Shown here piece after piece: positions 18,205 through 28,000 of a stretch of DNA of 64,000 nt. This DNA comes from Haloferula helveola (lineage in GTDB: Bacteria; Verrucomicrobiota; Verrucomicrobiia; Verrucomicrobiales; Akkermansiaceae). How positions within the stretch are numbered: the stretch's first letter is position 1; each line of letters opens with the position of its first letter. The position numbers and the translations under genes were made by a program. The stretch spans positions 1,860,001-1,924,000 of the forward strand of contig NZ_AP024702.1 in the NCBI RefSeq assembly GCF_037076345.1, in the 5' to 3' direction. The notes beneath the pieces were generated by a model that worked only from the letters and a program-made list of their open reading frames with translations, searched no databases and was not told where the DNA came from.

Positions 18205-19626
18205 ATGTTCGCCGATCCACGAATTGCGGAACTCATCAACCGCCGGGCATTTCTACGGAGATCGTCGTACTCGGTCGGAAGCGCGGCTCTGGCGTCGCTA
18301 CTGACCCGTGACCTCGAAGCGTCGGATCGCTGGAACGGGGTGCTGGGCGGCGAACTGCACGTCCCGCCGAAGGCGAAACGGGTGATCCACCTGTGCATGG
18401 CCGGCGGGCCGTCGCACCTCGAGACGCTCGACCACAAGCCGACGCTCGCGAAGCTGGGTGGCCAGCCGATGCCCGAGTCGTTCACCAAGGGCCAGCAGCT
18501 CGCGCAGCTGCAGGGCAAGAAGCTGAATTGCCTTGCACCGCAGTACGAGTTCAAACCGTACGGCAAGTGCGGACGGATGATGTCGAGCGCGCTCCCGCAC
18601 ATCGGCTCGATCGCCGACGAGATCGCGGTGATCAACTCGATGCATACCGAGCAGATCAACCACGATCCCGCCCACACCTTCATGAACACCGGCTCGATCA
18701 TTCCGGGCCGGCCGTCGATGGGCTCATGGCTGCTCTACGGACTCGGCGCGGAAACCGACGAGCTTCCGGGTTACGTCGTGATGACTTCCTCGGGAGGCGG
18801 GCAGGACCAGCCGATCGCATCGCGCCAGTGGCACAGCGGTTTCCTTCCCTCGAAATTCCAAGGTGTGCAGTTCAACTCGAAGGGCGACCCGGTCCACTAC
18901 GTCAACAACCCGGCAGGCGTGACCCGCGACGACCAGCGGGAACTGTTGGACGCGATCAACCGGATGAACGGGATGCTCGGCAAACGTCAGAACGACCCGG
19001 AGATCGCGACCCGCATCGCCCAGTACGAGATGGCCTTCAAAATGCAGGCATCCGTGCCGGGACTGATGGACGTCTCCGACGAACCGGCTCACGTGCTCGA
19101 AAGCTACGGCGCGAAGCCGGGCGACGGATCGTTCGCTTCGAACTGCCTGCTGGCCCGGCGCCTTGCCGAGCGCGGCGTGCGTTTCATCCAGCTCTACCAC
19201 CGCGGCTGGGACCACCACGGCGGAGTGAAACGCGGGATCGAGGTTGTCTCCGGGCATGTCGACCAAGCGACCGCGGCACTGGTGAAGGATCTCAAGGAGC
19301 GTGGCATGCTCGACGACACGTTGGTGATTTGGGGCGGTGAGTTCGGCCGCACCCCGATGGCCCAGGGCTCGGGCCGCGACCACCACATCCAGGCCTTCTC
19401 GCTGTGGATGGCGGGCGCCGGAATCAAGGGCGGCACGACCTACGGTTCCACCGACGAGTTGGGTTACGCCGTCGCCGACAATGGCGTTTCCGTCCACGAC
19501 CTGCACGCCACCATGCTCCAGCAGCTCGGGATCGACCACGAGCGCCTCACCTACAAATTCCAAGGTCTCGACTTCAAACTGACCGGTGTGGAAAAGGCTC
19601 GCGTGGTCAAGGAATTGCTGGGCTGA
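18205..19626 (+). CDS. DUF1501 protein, Tat-exported
   Basis: 473 residues, starting 3 bp after the stop of the DUF1549/1553 gene, so almost certainly the same operon. The N-terminus carries INRRAFLRRSSYSVGSAALASLL, a twin-arginine signal, implying export folded, possibly with a metal. The DUF1501 hallmarks are present: HLCMAGGPSHLETLDHKP, NSMHTEQINHDPAHTFMNTGS, GVRFIQLYHRGWDHHGG and LVIWGGEFGRTPM. These belong to the alkaline phosphatase/sulfatase-like fold, with metal-binding His and Asp residues. It likely works with its cytochrome-bearing partner at the cell surface; the substrate is unknown. Confidence 0.93.
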   Translation: MFADPRIAELINRRAFLRRSSYSVGSAALASLLTRDLEASDRWNGVLGGELHVPPKAKRVIHLCMAGGPSHLETLDHKPTLAKLGGQPMPESFTKGQQLAQLQGKKLNCLAPQYEFKPYGKCGRMMSSALPHIGSIADEIAVINSMHTEQINHDPAHTFMNTGSIIPGRPSMGSWLLYGLGAETDELPGYVVMTSSGGGQDQPIASRQWHSGFLPSKFQGVQFNSKGDPVHYVNNPAGVTRDDQRELLDAINRMNGMLGKRQNDPEIATRIAQYEMAFKMQASVPGLMDVSDEPAHVLESYGAKPGDGSFASNCLLARRLAERGVRFIQLYHRGWDHHGGVKRGIEVVSGHVDQATAALVKDLKERGMLDDTLVIWGGEFGRTPMAQGSGRDHHIQAFSLWMAGAGIKGGTTYGSTDELGYAVADNGVSVHDLHATMLQQLGIDHERLTYKFQGLDFKLTGVEKARVVKELLG

Positions 19627-19692
19627 CGGGGGCTGGCAGCCGGCGGAAGTCCGGGCTCCATGGCGGATCGGAGCATTTTTTCGCTGTGCCAT

Positions 19693-19723
19693 GTTAACCG
19701 CTGCGGGGAAGTGCTATTTCCCA
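19693..19723 (+). promoter_or_regulatory. Putative ECF-sigma promoter, copy 1
   Basis: GTTAACC (19693-19699), 13 nt, then GCTATTTCCCA (19713-19723), only 7 nt before the sigma-factor ATG. The same two blocks with 14-nt spacing precede the pseudopilin-like gene at 21921. If it is a promoter, the sigma-factor transcript would be nearly leaderless and autoregulated. Confidence 0.5.
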
Positions 19724-19730
19724 GCAGCCC

Positions 19731-20297
19731 ATGCTTCAGCTTCACGCCATCGACGATGACCCGGGTGACGTCCAGTTCGTCCAGCTCCTGACCGAGCACC
19801 AGAACATCATCCGGAGTTTCATCATCTCGCTCCTCCCCGGTGCCCCGGGCGTGGACGACGTGATCCAGAATACCAACGCCGTTCTGTGGCGGAAGCGTGC
19901 CGATTTCACCCACGGAACGAACTTCCGCGCCTGGGCCTTCAGCATCGCCCGGTTCCAGACGATGGCTTACCTGAAACAGCTCAAGCGACGTCGCTGGGTC
20001 ACGCTGGATCCCGACGTGGCGATCAAGATCGCGGACGACATCGAGGCCCGCCCCGAGACGCCCGAAGACCAGGAGTGCCGCCTCGAGGCCCTCGACGACT
20101 GCCTTGGCAAGCTCCGCCCGAAAGATCGGGAACTCCTCGTCCAGCGCTACTGGCACCGGACGCGGCTGCAGGATTTCGCCGTGACCTCCCAACGCTCGGT
20201 CCAGGCTCTGAAAGTCACGCTGTTCCGCCTCCGCGCCGGACTGAAGCGCTGCATTGAGGAAAGCGTGGCCGATCCATCCAAACCGTCGGCCTCATGA
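19731..20297 (+). CDS. ECF-type RNA polymerase sigma factor (Rhodopirellula/Verrucomicrobium type)
   Basis: 188 residues. The sigma2 region contains FVQLLTEHQNIIRSFIISLLPGAPGVDDVIQNTNAVLWRK and FRAWAFSIARFQTMAYLKQ, matching the sigma70 region-2 core (DD-x-x-Q-x-x-x-x-x-W). The sigma4 helix-turn-helix is the C-terminal LDDCLGKLRPKDRELLVQRYW...VTSQRSVQALKVTLFRLRAGLKRCIEE. Its stop overlaps the start of the FecR/LamG protein by 4 nt (ATGA), so the two are translationally coupled, as with an anti-sigma partner. Expected to direct transcription of the following secretion and envelope genes. Confidence 0.92.
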   Translation: MLQLHAIDDDPGDVQFVQLLTEHQNIIRSFIISLLPGAPGVDDVIQNTNAVLWRKRADFTHGTNFRAWAFSIARFQTMAYLKQLKRRRWVTLDPDVAIKIADDIEARPETPEDQECRLEALDDCLGKLRPKDRELLVQRYWHRTRLQDFAVTSQRSVQALKVTLFRLRAGLKRCIEESVADPSKPSAS

Positions 20298-21820
20298 ATT
20301 CGCCAAGCTCGCCAAAGCGACAACTCGAGCAGCTCCTCCAGAGCCTCGAGGACGGATGCCTCACGGCCTCGGAACACCAGCAGCTCATGGATCAGCTCCG
20401 CGATGAGCCCGAGGCTCGCGAGGCCTACATCGCCCACATGCGGTTCTCGAGCCTGATGCAGAGCAAGGCCGAGTCGCTGGCGGAACTCGGTGGCGTGGCC
20501 GACGAGCGACAGCCCCCTGCCCAGGGTCGCCAGTTTGCCCGCGCCCTGATGGCCGCTGCGGCGCTACTCGCGATCATCGCCTTCATCGGCTCGATGCTGA
20601 GGCCCCCCGCCCCGCCGGAAGCCTTCTGCAAGGCCGGTCCGGGCAGCGTTTGGAACTACGAGCTGGGCGGACTGAACTCCGACGGCACCTTTGAGCCGGA
20701 CACCCGGATCCGGCTCGATGCCGGCACGCTGGAGATCCAGCTCACCTCGGGCTCCCACCTGATTTTCGAAGGCCCGGGCATCCTCGATCTTCGGAATCCG
20801 GACGAAGTCCACATGGCCGATGGCCGACTCTGGGCACGTGCCGGCGGCGACAGGTTCATCGTCCACACCGACCGGATTCGTGTGGTCGATCTCGGAACGG
20901 AGTTCGGAGTGATCGCGTCCACCCAGGTCGATGAGGAAGTGCACGTCGCCGAGGGCACGGTCCGCGTGGAACCGATTCTCTCCACGCTCAAGCCGGTCGT
21001 GCTGACGGCCCACCAGGCGATCCGCACCAACGCCATCGGCAAGCCGCGGACGATTCCCTACGATGATCGTCGTTTCAACAAGCAGCTCACCGCCACCGCT
21101 CCCTACTGGCACTGGTCCTTCGACCGGATCGAGAATGGCGGATTCCCCTGCGATACCGATTCGCCCGGCCTCCACGATCTGAGCATCTACACCTTCGACC
21201 TCGAAAAACGCAGGAAGACCGTCGACTCATCGACCGGCGAAGGCCTTCACGGACGCGCGTTCCTGCTCGACCAACCGACGCGCTTCGGCCGGGGTGACTT
21301 CTACGGTATCGACGGCAGCCGCCCGCGCACGGTGGCCTTCTGGGTCAATGCGTCCGACCAGACCGAGGACGGTTGCTCGCTGGTCAATTGGGGCCAGGCC
21401 GGAGGCGAGGGAGCCAAGTGGTCACTGGGCACCTCGAAGGAAGGCAAGAGCCTGTCGACCAACTGGGGCGGCGCATGGGCAACCAGCCCGCTCGACGGGG
21501 CGGACATCTTCGACGGCGAATGGCATCATGTCGCTTTCGTCTTCACCGGCGAAACCGATGAAGAAGGCCTTCCCGAACTCCATCACTACGTCGACGGCCA
21601 GCCTCAGACCGTGCACCACACCCGCACGGGGCCATCGGTCGACACGCTTTCGGACGGCCGCTCCGGATGGCCGCTGACTCTGGGAATTCAGCTCTTCAGC
21701 GAGCAGGAAGGACCGACATACCAAGGGAAAATCGACGAACTCCATGTGGTCGGTGGGGCGCTTGATCAGGATCAGATCCGCCACCTGATGGAGAAAAACC
21801 GGCTTCCTTGGGTGAAGTAG
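20294..21820 (+). CDS. FecR-like / LamG membrane protein, probable anti-sigma partner
   Basis: 508 residues. The cytoplasmic N-terminus has an anti-sigma-like helical region (LEQLLQSLEDGCLTASEHQQLMDQLRDEPEAREAYIAHM). One transmembrane helix, ALMAAAALLAIIAFIGSML, lies near residues 84-103. The extracytoplasmic part contains a FecR domain (EFGVIASTQVDEEVHVAEGTVRVEPI) and a C-terminal LamG-type domain (WHWSFDRIENGG...GEWHHVAFVFTG...YQGKIDELHVVGGALDQDQI). The layout fits a sensor that holds the sigma factor and reads a surface ligand, perhaps a glycan, through LamG. It overlaps the sigma gene by 4 nt. Confidence 0.88.
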   Translation: MNSPSSPKRQLEQLLQSLEDGCLTASEHQQLMDQLRDEPEAREAYIAHMRFSSLMQSKAESLAELGGVADERQPPAQGRQFARALMAAAALLAIIAFIGSMLRPPAPPEAFCKAGPGSVWNYELGGLNSDGTFEPDTRIRLDAGTLEIQLTSGSHLIFEGPGILDLRNPDEVHMADGRLWARAGGDRFIVHTDRIRVVDLGTEFGVIASTQVDEEVHVAEGTVRVEPILSTLKPVVLTAHQAIRTNAIGKPRTIPYDDRRFNKQLTATAPYWHWSFDRIENGGFPCDTDSPGLHDLSIYTFDLEKRRKTVDSSTGEGLHGRAFLLDQPTRFGRGDFYGIDGSRPRTVAFWVNASDQTEDGCSLVNWGQAGGEGAKWSLGTSKEGKSLSTNWGGAWATSPLDGADIFDGEWHHVAFVFTGETDEEGLPELHHYVDGQPQTVHHTRTGPSVDTLSDGRSGWPLTLGIQLFSEQEGPTYQGKIDELHVVGGALDQDQIRHLMEKNRLPWVK

Positions 21821-21826
21821 CGAGGC

Positions 21827-21849
21827 TTCGGAAAGGCGCTCTTTCCGAA
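21827..21849 (+). terminator. Hairpin after the FecR/LamG gene
   Basis: TTCGGAAAG (21827-21835), loop GCGCT, CTTTCCGAA (21841-21849): a perfect 9-bp stem 6 nt after the stop codon. No U tract. It separates the sigma/FecR operon from the promoter-like motif of the next gene. Confidence 0.55.
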
Positions 21850-21864
21850 AATGTTCCGCTCCCG

Positions 21865-21896
21865 GTTAACCAAAAAACAGGCATGGCTATTTCCCA
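21865..21896 (+). promoter_or_regulatory. Putative ECF-sigma promoter, copy 2
   Basis: GTTAACC (21865-21871), 14 nt, then GCTATTTCCCA (21886-21896), ending 24 nt before the ATG at 21921. It shares both blocks with the site upstream of the sigma-factor gene and would place the pseudopilin and following gene in the same regulon. Confidence 0.5.
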
Positions 21897-21920
21897 TGCA
21901 AACCAACCCGACAGCCTGAA

Positions 21921-22640
21921 ATGAAGAAACCCGAAACCCTCCGCCACACCGGCTTCACCTTGGTCGAGCTCATGGTCGCGATCGTGATCGTCGCGGCGCT
22001 CGCCTCCCTCGTTTTCGCCATCACCAAGAACGTGCAGCAGAAGGCACGGCGGGCGACCTGCATGAACCAGCAGAAGAACGCCACCATGATGCTCCTCGAC
22101 TCCGCCACCGACAACCACGGCCGCATCGCGGTCTTCGCCGGCGGCTCGGGTAACTTCGACTACCGGCCCTACTACGTGATCAGCGAGCAACTCGGGCTGC
22201 CGAGGAACCCGACCGACGCTCATTACCCCACGATGAAGGACGTCATGTTCTGCCCGAGTGCCCCGGAGCCGCAGACGATCCACTGGAACACCTACGGCAT
22301 CAACTTCGTCCCGCAGCTCCGTTCGGGAGCAGAGTGGCAGAGCGAATCGCTCAAGGACTCGGGCGGGCGCACCGGCCAACTGTCGACCCTCCGTCTCGCG
22401 AACCTGAAGAACGCCGCCAACCACGTGCTTCTGGCAGACTCGTGCCGCAGCGACGGCCAGCAGATTTTCCGCATCTCCGGCAACGACCGCGTCGCGCTGC
22501 GCCATGGCGACAAGGCCAATGTCTGCTTCGCCGACGGCAGCGGACGCGCCCTCTCGCCCGACGAACTGGCGAAGCTCGGCTTTGACCGGGCCTACGACGC
22601 CAACGGCTCGAAGCCAGTCTCCATCGATCTCAACAACTGA
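21921..22640 (+). CDS. Type II secretion pseudopilin-like protein (prepilin N-terminus)
   Basis: 239 residues. The N-terminal HTGFTLVELMVAIVIVAALASLVFAITK is a class III prepilin leader: G|FTLVEL cleavage/methylation site, Glu at +5, then the hydrophobic assembly helix. The C-terminal half has LKNAANHVLLADSC and HGDKANVCFADGSGRALS, the H-x-x-x-x-x-v-x-F-x-D-G pattern of the H-X9-DG (DUF1559-like) pseudopilins that are abundant in PVC bacteria. It is probably part of a pseudopilus-like envelope structure under the ECF sigma factor upstream. No secretion ATPase or secretin is encoded nearby. Confidence 0.9.
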   Translation: MKKPETLRHTGFTLVELMVAIVIVAALASLVFAITKNVQQKARRATCMNQQKNATMMLLDSATDNHGRIAVFAGGSGNFDYRPYYVISEQLGLPRNPTDAHYPTMKDVMFCPSAPEPQTIHWNTYGINFVPQLRSGAEWQSESLKDSGGRTGQLSTLRLANLKNAANHVLLADSCRSDGQQIFRISGNDRVALRHGDKANVCFADGSGRALSPDELAKLGFDRAYDANGSKPVSIDLNN

Positions 22641-22669
22641 ACAACCCGACCCATAAACCCGAAAAACTC

Positions 22670-24952
22670 ATGAGCCCCAATTCCCTGAGGTTTGCCGCCG
22701 CCGCTTTCGGCCTCCAGAGCATCCTGCTCGCCGTCCCCGAGCAGGTCGGTGATCTGCGCATCTCGAACAACTCGCACTCCAACACGGACGTCCACTTCGA
22801 TCCTGCGATCGGGCCGTTCGACACCCGCAACGTCGCGGGAGCACCGCTGCAGCTCAACAGCCTGTTCACCGCAAGCAGCCAGGTTCCGACATCGGGTGGC
22901 CCCGGCGATCCGAGCACCGACCTCGGCGTCCAAACGAACCCTGCCAGCATCGAGTTCAGGAATCTCAATCGCTTCGCTTCCAGCACGGATGGCGGTTTGA
23001 CCGGCGCCGGACGGCTGGGCGCGTTCCAGTACGAAATCGATCTCTCCCCGGTGGAGGATTACCTGACCGGCCCGGGCAGCACCGACACGCTCAACGCCCT
23101 GACCCTCGACCTCGTCTTCAGCCTGTCGGATACCGGCAAGGCCTACGATGTCTACCTTTCCTACACCGAAGCCGGAGAAAGCATCACGGAGACATCGATC
23201 AGCACCGACTCCGAGCTCAACTACGACAACTTCTACTGGCCGTCCCAGTCGGCTGCCGAAGGAGACGTGGTCAACGGCACCCACAAGATCCTCAAGCTGG
23301 GAACCACCGGCAACCTTTCCGAAAGCACCAACATTCTCGGCCTCTACAATGCGGGTGTCCGGAAGCTTCTGGTTTCGGTCATGATGCCGTCCTTCTTTTC
23401 CGGCCGCACGCTGACCGTGGAGAGCGGTTCCGGAATCAGCATCGGCACCGACGACCTCGGCAGCGAGCAGATCGGCCATTTCCTTGTTCGCGACGACCTC
23501 TACCCGACCCTCTACTACGCCGATCAGCACGGGCCGGTCGCGGCAACCGCCGTCGCCGGTGCCAGCATCGACGTTCCTTCCGTGCTCCTCGCGGTCTCGC
23601 AGAACCCCGGAGGCAACCCGGATGGCATCTTCCCCACCGGAAGCTACAGCTTCGACTCGAACAACTCGGGCACCAATTCATTCAACGGTAATGGCGCGAC
23701 CGTAACCGGCTACGGCGCGAACGGCATCGGAGCGACCGCATCGGACGAGTTCGAATTCACCGCGTGGCAGGACACCGGCAACTTCAGCGTGGACGTCAAA
23801 CTGGCCTCGCTGACGTCCCTCGAGGCCGCGGCCCAGGCCGGCCTGATGGTTCGCGGATCCCAAGCGTTGGATTCCGCCCACGTGTTCCTCGGTGTCCGAC
23901 CGGGTGGCGAGCCGGTGGTCGTGAGCCGTGACGCCGACGGCAACGTCGCGTCCGAAACCGTCGGCGCACCCGGAGGAACGCCGCCGCAATGGCTCCGCAT
24001 CACCCGCACCGGCGACCTCTTCGAGTTCTTCATCTCGGGCGATGGCGTGACCTACGCCCCGGCGTCGCCCGCCAGCGCCACCGTGGTGATGACCGACCCG
24101 GTTTACGTCGGCTTCGCCTGCACCAGTGGCTCGGCCACCAACGATGCCGTTGCGGTGTTCGAAGAGAGCTCGGTCACCATGCCCGACAAGGGCACCGATA
24201 TCGGTCTCCGGACCTACACTTCCGTGACCCGCATCAAGACGCTGAACCGCTTCGCCAGCACCTCCGAGGCGGGCTTCATGCAGTGGGAAATGGATCTCAC
24301 CGATCTCGACAGCTACCTCGCCACAAACACGCTGAATTTGGACCTCCTAGAACTGAGGCTGAAACTCGACATGAGCGACGAGGCCAAGCCGTTCGATGTC
24401 TACATTTCCTACACCGATCCGACGGTCCCGATCGTTCGAACCGGCATCGTCCCCGACAACGCGACGGTCAACTACACCGACTTCGTCGATCCGGCCATCG
24501 GTGCGACGCCGGGCGATGTCGTGGGCGGGACCCACCGCGTGCTTGTCGCCCAGACCAATGGCGACATCGACCTGACCGAGAACCTCCTCGCTCTGTATCA
24601 AGCCGGCATTCGTGAGTTCACCCTGATGGTGACCACCCCGAGCTTCTACAGCGGCCGGTTCGTCAGCGTGCTTGATGGCGCGGGCCTCTTCATCGAAACC
24701 AGCCCGGGCGCATCGGCGCCGATCCTCGTGACCAACGTCGCCATCAACGGCGGCAATCTCGAAGTGACCGTCGATGGCCTGACCAACGGCCAAACCTACC
24801 ACCTCGAAGGTTCCGACACCCTTCTCGGCTTCGCCGCCATTCCCGGCACCGAAATCGTCGCCACCGGCTCCGCCGACGTCCTGAGCGTCGCCGTGACCCC
24901 GGGCGTGGATCCGAAGTTCTTCGTTCAGGTCGTTGAGGGCAGTATTCCCTGA
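22670..24952 (+). CDS. Large secreted protein with duplicated domain around a concanavalin-like domain
   Basis: 760 residues with signal peptide. Residues ~95-265 (LNRFASSTDGG...FQYEIDLSPVEDYL...AYDVYLSYTEAG...GDVVNGTHKIL) are repeated at ~525-690 (LNRFASTSEAG...MQWEMDLTDLDSYL...PFDVYISYTDPT...GDVVGGTHRVL), an internal duplication of about 165 residues. Between them is a lectin-fold domain (TAWQDTGNFSVDVKLASL...GLMVRGSQ...WLRITRTGDLFEFFISGDGVTY), like the DUF1349/LamG-type modules. The C-terminus (TYHLEGSDTLLGFAAIPG...PKFFVQVVEG) resembles the PVC tail domain seen at the end of many exported proteins. It lies 29 bp after the pseudopilin gene and is a likely cargo or partner of that system. 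Confidence 0.75.
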   Translation: MSPNSLRFAAAAFGLQSILLAVPEQVGDLRISNNSHSNTDVHFDPAIGPFDTRNVAGAPLQLNSLFTASSQVPTSGGPGDPSTDLGVQTNPASIEFRNLNRFASSTDGGLTGAGRLGAFQYEIDLSPVEDYLTGPGSTDTLNALTLDLVFSLSDTGKAYDVYLSYTEAGESITETSISTDSELNYDNFYWPSQSAAEGDVVNGTHKILKLGTTGNLSESTNILGLYNAGVRKLLVSVMMPSFFSGRTLTVESGSGISIGTDDLGSEQIGHFLVRDDLYPTLYYADQHGPVAATAVAGASIDVPSVLLAVSQNPGGNPDGIFPTGSYSFDSNNSGTNSFNGNGATVTGYGANGIGATASDEFEFTAWQDTGNFSVDVKLASLTSLEAAAQAGLMVRGSQALDSAHVFLGVRPGGEPVVVSRDADGNVASETVGAPGGTPPQWLRITRTGDLFEFFISGDGVTYAPASPASATVVMTDPVYVGFACTSGSATNDAVAVFEESSVTMPDKGTDIGLRTYTSVTRIKTLNRFASTSEAGFMQWEMDLTDLDSYLATNTLNLDLLELRLKLDMSDEAKPFDVYISYTDPTVPIVRTGIVPDNATVNYTDFVDPAIGATPGDVVGGTHRVLVAQTNGDIDLTENLLALYQAGIREFTLMVTTPSFYSGRFVSVLDGAGLFIETSPGASAPILVTNVAINGGNLEVTVDGLTNGQTYHLEGSDTLLGFAAIPGTEIVATGSADVLSVAVTPGVDPKFFVQVVEGSIP

Positions 24953-24966
24953 CTCAAAAAGTCAGG
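24948..24966 (+). terminator. Hairpin terminator overlapping a stop codon
   Basis: CCTGACT (24948-24954), loop CAAAA, AGTCAGG (24960-24966): a perfect 7-bp stem that includes the stop of the large secreted protein. No U run follows. The region 24967-25066 holds no gene. Confidence 0.5.
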
Positions 24967-25066
24967 CCCACGACCCAAGACCCCTCCGGTGCGAACCGCG
25001 CTGGTCAAACTGCTACACAAGGTTGCGTTCAGTCTGACATACCGCGGAAGTCGTGCATTTTACGTG

Positions 25067-28000
25067 CTAATCTGACGAGGTTCGGCTGAATTGAATCCAA
25101 ACCCCCGGCGGATCGCTTTTGGGATCAAGCTCGCTCACCTCCAGAACTTTCACTCGGTCGCCCTCCTGAAGCCTCCCAATTGGCGTGCCTTGATCCCACT
25201 TTCCATTCTCGCCGAGCGATACGCTATCGCGGATATTCATCGTTGCCTCAGCTATGACTATCATCCCTCGTTCCGGAATCGCCGTGCGCTCACCCGATTC
25301 GGGACGGAACGACTGGGCCCGCAGCATTGGCGCCTCGACATCGGGGTCCAACCAACCATAAAGCGACCAACCAACAGGCTCTGAATCAAGCCCGATTTCC
25401 TGGTCCCCAGTTAGGTCCCATAGCTGCACCCCACCATCAAAGCTTGCAGTCGCAATACGGTCCCCCGAAGTATCGAAGGCTATAGCGGTAATCCGTCTGG
25501 AGTGTCCGCGCAGGACATACTTGGCTTGGTCTTCCCCGTCGTACCAGATCCTCGCCGTCGCATCCGAACTACCTGAAAGCAACTTCGTTCCGTCCGGGCT
25601 GTAAGCAATGTGCCGAACTTCTCCCTGATGCCCAGTGAGACGTCTCTCCATTTTCCCGGTGGCGCTATCCCAGACGCGGATAGTCTGGTCACCACTCGCT
25701 GTCGCAATCTTGCCCTCCCTCGGATGAAAAGCGACTTGAAAAACCCTGCCCTCATGCCCTTTGAGACTATACACCTTAGCTCCCGTTTCGACATTCCATA
25801 CAGCTATCGTGCCATCATCGGCACCAGCAGTGGCAGCGAGCAATCCGTCGGGACTGAAAACGCCGCTCGGAACGGATCCTCCAGTGCTCAACTCAATGGG
25901 AATACCATCACTTTCGGGAGTCCATATGATGGATCTATTTCCGGATGTGGAGGCAATAACCCGCCTCCCGAAGGGATCGAATGATGCTGAAGTGACCATC
26001 GCATCAAGCGATGCGGTCCGCCACTGCTTCAGATTACCCGCATCCCAAATCTGGACAGTCTGATCATTGCTGGCCGATAGAATGCGAGAACCATTGGGGT
26101 GATAGCATACACTGGTAATCGCATCTTTGTGCCCTTCATACGCTCGGGTCGTCTCGGCGACCAGATCGCGAACTCTAACCGTCGAGCCGCTGCTGCCCGC
26201 CACGAGCTGATTTGGCTCAGCTAGAGGACTGAACGCGATGCAATTCACCCCATTGCTGCTACTGCCTTGGAACTCGGTCAACTGCTCTCCTTCCGCAGAC
26301 CAGATTCGTACCCAGTTGTCCAGTCCAGCGCTCGCAAGGCGACCATCCTTTGAGAATGCAATAGCCGTAATTGCGTCATTGCTTGCAGCAAGTGATTTAA
26401 CCAGAGTCGGCGCTTTCGGATCGGCTACCACATCCTCTGGAGCCCGAGAAGTCTGGGCGATCAGATCACTGCTTGTTTTGGCGAGCGTTTCAACCTGCTT
26501 AGTCCCGTTGTTGGCAAGATCCTTGGTCGCGATCACTCGCTCCTCAGAGTCTCTCAATTTCCTTTCCTGGTCGGCGGTTAGCGTCGATTCTGAGTCCCTC
26601 AGCACATCCTGGATGTCGCTGAGCACTTTAGCTTGATCCGCTGCAATCGCTTCAAAGTTTGCCCGCGCGCGGTTGGCTTCATCGAGCTGCTCCGTGAGCT
26701 TGGCGCTCACTTGCTCACTCTCTTGCAGCTTACTCTCGAGTTCCTCGGCGGTCGCTGCCAGCTCGTCCACTTTCCTCTCGGTTTCAGCTCGAGCGTTCCG
26801 TTCCGACTCCGCGGCGGCCTCGGCAGCGGCCTTCGCAATCTCGGCGTCCTCTCTTGCCTCAATCGCTTCGCTTGCCTCAAAGTTTGCTCGCTTGGTCTCT
26901 TTGTTTGCTCGATGAGCGTTACTAAGAGCCCACCCAGCTAGTCCTAGCGCAACCACCGCCGCGAAACCTAGGATCCGATTCTGGACTTTTCGTGCCTTCT
27001 CCCGGTCAGCAGCACGCTCGTCGCCTTGCTGTTGCATCAGCTCTTTAACCCGCTGGTCGTGCACTCGCTTGCTCGAAAGAGCCGAAAGCTGTTCGACCCG
27101 CCACCGATAGACATCAGCAGCCAGCGAATCGTGAGCGACCTCAAATCGACCATCATCAGGATCACGCTGGTCGTCGAATGGAAGCTGGGTGATCAACCGC
27201 ACCTCTGTGAAGCGACTCAGTAGTTCAACCATCTCAGCGGTCGAAGGAGGCTCGATGTTGTCTTGGGTCAGAGGCTCCTCGATCTCCCTCACAAGCTCCG
27301 ATGCGATCCACGGGAACTTCTGGCTACGCGACACCAAGAAGCGGCAAGCCTCGATAAGCCAGCGTTGCTCATTTGACGAGCCGACGCGATCGGCCAAGCT
27401 CTTGTCGACGAATGTGGAACGAACGCCTTGCGAGTTGCCAAGAGTCGTGAAGGTGTCTTCTGTCAGAAGGGCACCCGCGGGATCACAAATCCAATCAGGA
27501 TCTCCATGCAACGCGTCGACAATCCAGATTTGTTCAAGACTCAATTGGAGAAATGGTGTCTCGTAGCGAGAATCGACACCGGCCCTAACGAGTTGACGAA
27601 CTTTCAGCCCTGCATCACCAACAATCGCATCCACAAGTCCAGGCTCCGCCTCGAATTTACCCTGATGGTCTTCCGTCCACCGCCTCAAGGATTCGCCGAT
27701 AACCTTGCGGACTCCCGCCTCATCAAGAAACTGGATGCGCAGAGTCGAATCAAACAGACCCGGAATCAGTCCCTTGAAGCAGTCCAATCGCGACAGGAAG
27801 TCCTCCCGCAAACTCAAAACGACATTGACCGGTGTTCCCGGATCATTCAACAGCGCGATGAGGCATGCGGCGGTCTTGATCCCGGAGGCGGCTTCCTCCG
27901 GAAGATCATCAAATGAAGGTTCCGGCTCTCGCATGCGCGAGGCCAGATCGAGCAATTTGGCAGGCGTAAGCTGCGCAATCTGCGGAAACCGAATGAACAA

